DNA from: Rikenella microfusus
Lineage (GTDB): Bacteria; Bacteroidota; Bacteroidia; Bacteroidales; DYQK01
Assembly (NCBI GenBank): GCA_020719385.1
Contig: DYQK01000022.1
Location: 1 to 37,018, forward strand
DNA: 37,018 bases
Direction: 5' to 3'
Numbering within the stretch: position 1 is the stretch's first letter; each line of letters opens with the position of its first letter. The notes under the pieces were generated by a model, which was given only the letters and a program-made list of their open reading frames with translations, was not told where the DNA came from and searched no databases. Position numbers and translations under genes: made by a program. Positions 34,933 to 37,018 of the stretch are shown here, piece by piece.

Positions 34933-36468
34933 TTATTTTTTCTTTTGTAAAAAAATATTCAGATTTCGATTTCGCGATTCTAAAACTTCTTCGTTCACTT
35001 CGATAAGTTTTTTATACGAAACATAATTTTCACCTTCAATAACTAACTCATATTTTCCTGGAGCAAGCGAAATAACATAAGCACCTGTCGATTTATTGAA
35101 AGTATATGTTCCATAAACTTCGTTTTTCTCATTGTAAACGGTAATTTTTATGTCTGTGCTGACATTTTTCAACGGAATAGAACTTGCAGTATCACCAATA
35201 GCAATTATTCCTTTGAGAATTAATAAATCTGGCTCGATATTATTGAAGACAATTTTATAAATATCCAAGTCGCCGAATCCTGAAGGTTTTAGTGCCGCAA
35301 TATATCCATAACGTTGATTTCTCACCATCGAAATAATTGTATTGTCGTAAGTGTCGTTGATGGGAAACCCAAAACTGACGGGCGTTTTCCAATTTCCACC
35401 TATGGAATCGCGTTTTGCGATAAAAATGTCATAACCGCCCATCGAATTATGTCCTTTTGAGGCAAAATAGAGTGTTAGTCCATCGGGTGAAAGATTGGGA
35501 TAATTTTCATCGAAAGGAGTATTTATTGTTTCTCCGAGATTAGTCGGAATGCTCCAGTCGCCTGTCGGCAGACGCACAGAGAAATATAAATCTAAACCGC
35601 CTTTTCCTTTTGGTCGGCTGCTTGTGAAGAAAAGTGTGTCTCCTGATGGGGAAAAACATGCACCTTCTTCTTTTGCGGTCGTGTTCACACTTTTTCCCAA
35701 ATCTGAAAGTTCGGAATATCTTCCCTTTTTGCCGAGAGAAATGTTGATGTCTTCGACGGCACTGAACTCGTTGTAATGAACCATCAATGCGTCACCGTCT
35801 TTTGACATTCCTGAAACAAATTCGTCATCGTTAGTGTTTACCTCGGCACTGAGGGATTTTGCTTTTCCCCAATTTTCGCTTCCTTTTTTCTGTTTTGCGA
35901 GAAATACGTCATAACTGCCGTCTCTGTCGGAGGAGAAAAGTAGCATTGTTTCGTCTGCCGTGACAAAAGGGTTGCAGTCCATTCCGCTGCTGTTGATTTT
36001 TCTGCCCAAATTGATAAATTTTACGTTCAACTCGGTTTTCATCAATGCTTGTGCGTTGAGACAAACTTCGATTTGTCGTTCTGCCTTGTCCTTGAGGTCG
36101 TTGTTTTTTGCTTTTCGCAAACATTCGTTGAGGTAAAGAATAGCCATTTCGAAGTGATGTGCGTGAGAATGTGCGAGAGCCAAATCGAAAAATGCTTCTG
36201 CCGTTGCATCTTTTTGCTTGGTAACAAATTCCATATATGGAATTGCTTGAGAACGGTCAACAAACATCCGCAGATAACATCTCGCAATTTGATGATTAAA
36301 AGTGATGTTAGCCGTATCTTGACGGTATAATTCGAGATATTGTTTCAAAGCTTCGTGATATTTTCCTGCTTTGAAGTTGGTTTTTGCCATTTCTTCAGTG
36401 ACTTGCGACCAAGCGGCAGAAGAAAATATTAAAAAAATTCCGAAAATCAATAATGTTATTTTTTTCAT
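34933..36468 (-). CDS. Exported TPR/PD40-repeat envelope protein (PorE-like, without OmpA domain)
   Basis: A 511-residue exported protein. A signal peptide (MKKITLLIFGIFLIFSSAAW, then SQ) is followed by TPR helices (about 25-150, EAFFDLALAHSHAHHFEMAI) and WD40-like/PD40 repeats (about 165-410: LLFSSDRDGSYDVFLAKQ, LFFTSSRPKGKGGLDLYFS, LYFASKGHNSMGGYDIFIAK). The end is a CNA/carboxypeptidase-regulatory-like beta domain, not the peptidoglycan-binding OmpA domain of PorE-type T9SS proteins. It may be a periplasmic or outer-membrane lipoprotein-like partner of the T9SS. The start at ATG 36468 is set by the signal peptide; upstream frame is not coding. It probably heads an operon with the PLP decarboxylase. 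Confidence 0.8.
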   Translation of the reverse strand: MKKITLLIFGIFLIFSSAAWSQVTEEMAKTNFKAGKYHEALKQYLELYRQDTANITFNHQIARCYLRMFVDRSQAIPYMEFVTKQKDATAEAFFDLALAHSHAHHFEMAILYLNECLRKAKNNDLKDKAERQIEVCLNAQALMKTELNVKFINLGRKINSSGMDCNPFVTADETMLLFSSDRDGSYDVFLAKQKKGSENWGKAKSLSAEVNTNDDEFVSGMSKDGDALMVHYNEFSAVEDINISLGKKGRYSELSDLGKSVNTTAKEEGACFSPSGDTLFFTSSRPKGKGGLDLYFSVRLPTGDWSIPTNLGETINTPFDENYPNLSPDGLTLYFASKGHNSMGGYDIFIAKRDSIGGNWKTPVSFGFPINDTYDNTIISMVRNQRYGYIAALKPSGFGDLDIYKIVFNNIEPDLLILKGIIAIGDTASSIPLKNVSTDIKITVYNEKNEVYGTYTFNKSTGAYVISLAPGKYELVIEGENYVSYKKLIEVNEEVLESRNRNLNIFLQKKK

Positions 36469-36540
36469 ATCAAAAAAGAGTTTAATTTTCGACATTTTCA
36501 TATCGAATATTGTACCGAAATATAACTTTTTTTCGCAGCA

Positions 36541-36548
36541 CAAAGGTA
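36541..36548 (-). promoter_or_regulatory. -7 promoter element of the PD40 gene
   Basis: TACCTTTG on the minus strand, with a leader of about 65 nt to ATG 36468. It lies 4 bp beyond the stop of the upstream permease gene. No -33 box at normal spacing. Confidence 0.5.
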
Positions 36549-36552
36549 AATT

Positions 36553-36921
36553 TTATTTTCCAAAAAAAATTTTCAAAGAAGTGAGAAATAACATTATCGC
36601 AAAAATTTTTTTCACAATTTTTTCGGGCAGGAAAATCGCCACTTTCGAACCAAAATATGCCCCGATGATAAACGCAATCATTAAAATGAGTGCTGCTTTT
36701 ACATCAACAAGTCCTTTTTGATAATAATTGTACACTGCCAAAATGCCGATAGGGGGCAACATCATAAAAACGTTAGTCCCTTGTGCGGTGTGTTGCGAGA
36801 AACCAAGAAAAAAAACGAGTGCAGGAATCACAATAATTCCGCCGCCGACGCCGAGTCCACCACCAATAATGCCTGCTGCGAGTCCAATGCTGAGCAGTAA
36901 TAAAATTTGAGAGAGAGTCAT
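36553..36921 (-). CDS. Half-size TauE/SafE (TSUP) family permease
   Basis: A 122-residue membrane protein with four hydrophobic segments. The GGGLGVGGGIIVIPALVFF block and SQHTAQGTNVFMMLP are the TSUP family signature (first repeat); GAYFGSKVAIFLPEKIVKKI closes it. Full-size TauE/SafE proteins have two such repeats in about 250 residues; here there is one, so it probably works as a homodimer. Half-size family members are known. Family members export sulfite, sulfonates or other organic anions; the substrate here is unknown. ATG 36921 is used because TTG 36942 lies inside a -7 box. The stop is close to the promoter of the next gene. Confidence 0.85.
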   Translation of the reverse strand: MTLSQILLLLSIGLAAGIIGGGLGVGGGIIVIPALVFFLGFSQHTAQGTNVFMMLPPIGILAVYNYYQKGLVDVKAALILMIAFIIGAYFGSKVAIFLPEKIVKKIFAIMLFLTSLKIFFGK

Positions 36922-36939
36922 AATGATTAAAATTTTTTT

Positions 36940-36947
36940 CAAAAATA
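36940..36947 (-). promoter_or_regulatory. -7 promoter element of the TSUP permease gene
   Basis: TATTTTTG on the minus strand, giving a leader of about 12 nt to ATG 36921. No clear -33 box in the remaining window. Confidence 0.45.
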
Positions 36948-37018
36948 AGAAAAATATCTCAATTTTTATAAAAATTAAGATATTTTTAGTAAAAAAAATT
37001 TATTTCGAAAAAATATTT

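Overview
The window reads as chromosomal DNA of a very AT-rich member of the Bacteroidota. Three signs support this: two secreted proteins with type IX secretion (T9SS) C-terminal sorting domains, a PorP/SprF-family outer-membrane protein, and repeated promoters of the Bacteroidota form TTTG-N19-TAnnTTTG with very short leaders and no Shine-Dalgarno motifs. The exact lineage cannot be told from the sequence. No tRNA, rRNA, CRISPR array, transposase or integrase was seen.

Layout. 121-4239 (-): one large T9SS-secreted, adhesin-like gene broken by three separate one-base losses. 4550-6096 (+): an ABC permease without partners and a SPOR-domain protein. 6171-6750 (-): a toxin domain and an Imm53-like immunity gene. 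6861-10295 (+): a second large T9SS-secreted protein. 10346-15018 (-): a four-gene overlapping operon of caspase-like protease, membrane-anchored STAND NTPase and two DUF29-like proteins, which is the best candidate for a little-described conflict or cell-death system. 15235-17757 (-): PorP/SprF, a conserved hypothetical and a BASS-type transporter. 17891-20035 (-): a DPP-IV-like S9 peptidase. 20113-22987 (-): an ABC-3C-type three-component system (SMEK protein, small middle component, DUF2326 ATPase) with a frameshift and a nonsense codon, lying between two 60-bp near-identical direct repeats that each carry a terminator hairpin. 23121-26354 (-): a 1077-residue flavoprotein that fuses modules usually found on separate subunits. 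26593-28652 (+): a SiaB-like regulator overlapping glycerol kinase. 28774-30747 (+): a Uma2-family protein directly ahead of atpB and atpE, with the other ATP synthase genes absent. 30860-32788 (-): a lone beta-class DNA methyltransferase. 32940-36921 (-): a KdsC-like phosphatase, a PLP decarboxylase, a TPR/PD40 envelope protein and a half-size TauE/SafE permease.

Housekeeping and envelope genes alternate with accessory defence cassettes (toxin/immunity, caspase-STAND, ABC-3C, lone methyltransferase). All visible gene damage is in two accessory loci, the adhesin and the ABC-3C system. Whether this is true decay or consensus error cannot be decided from the sequence alone.
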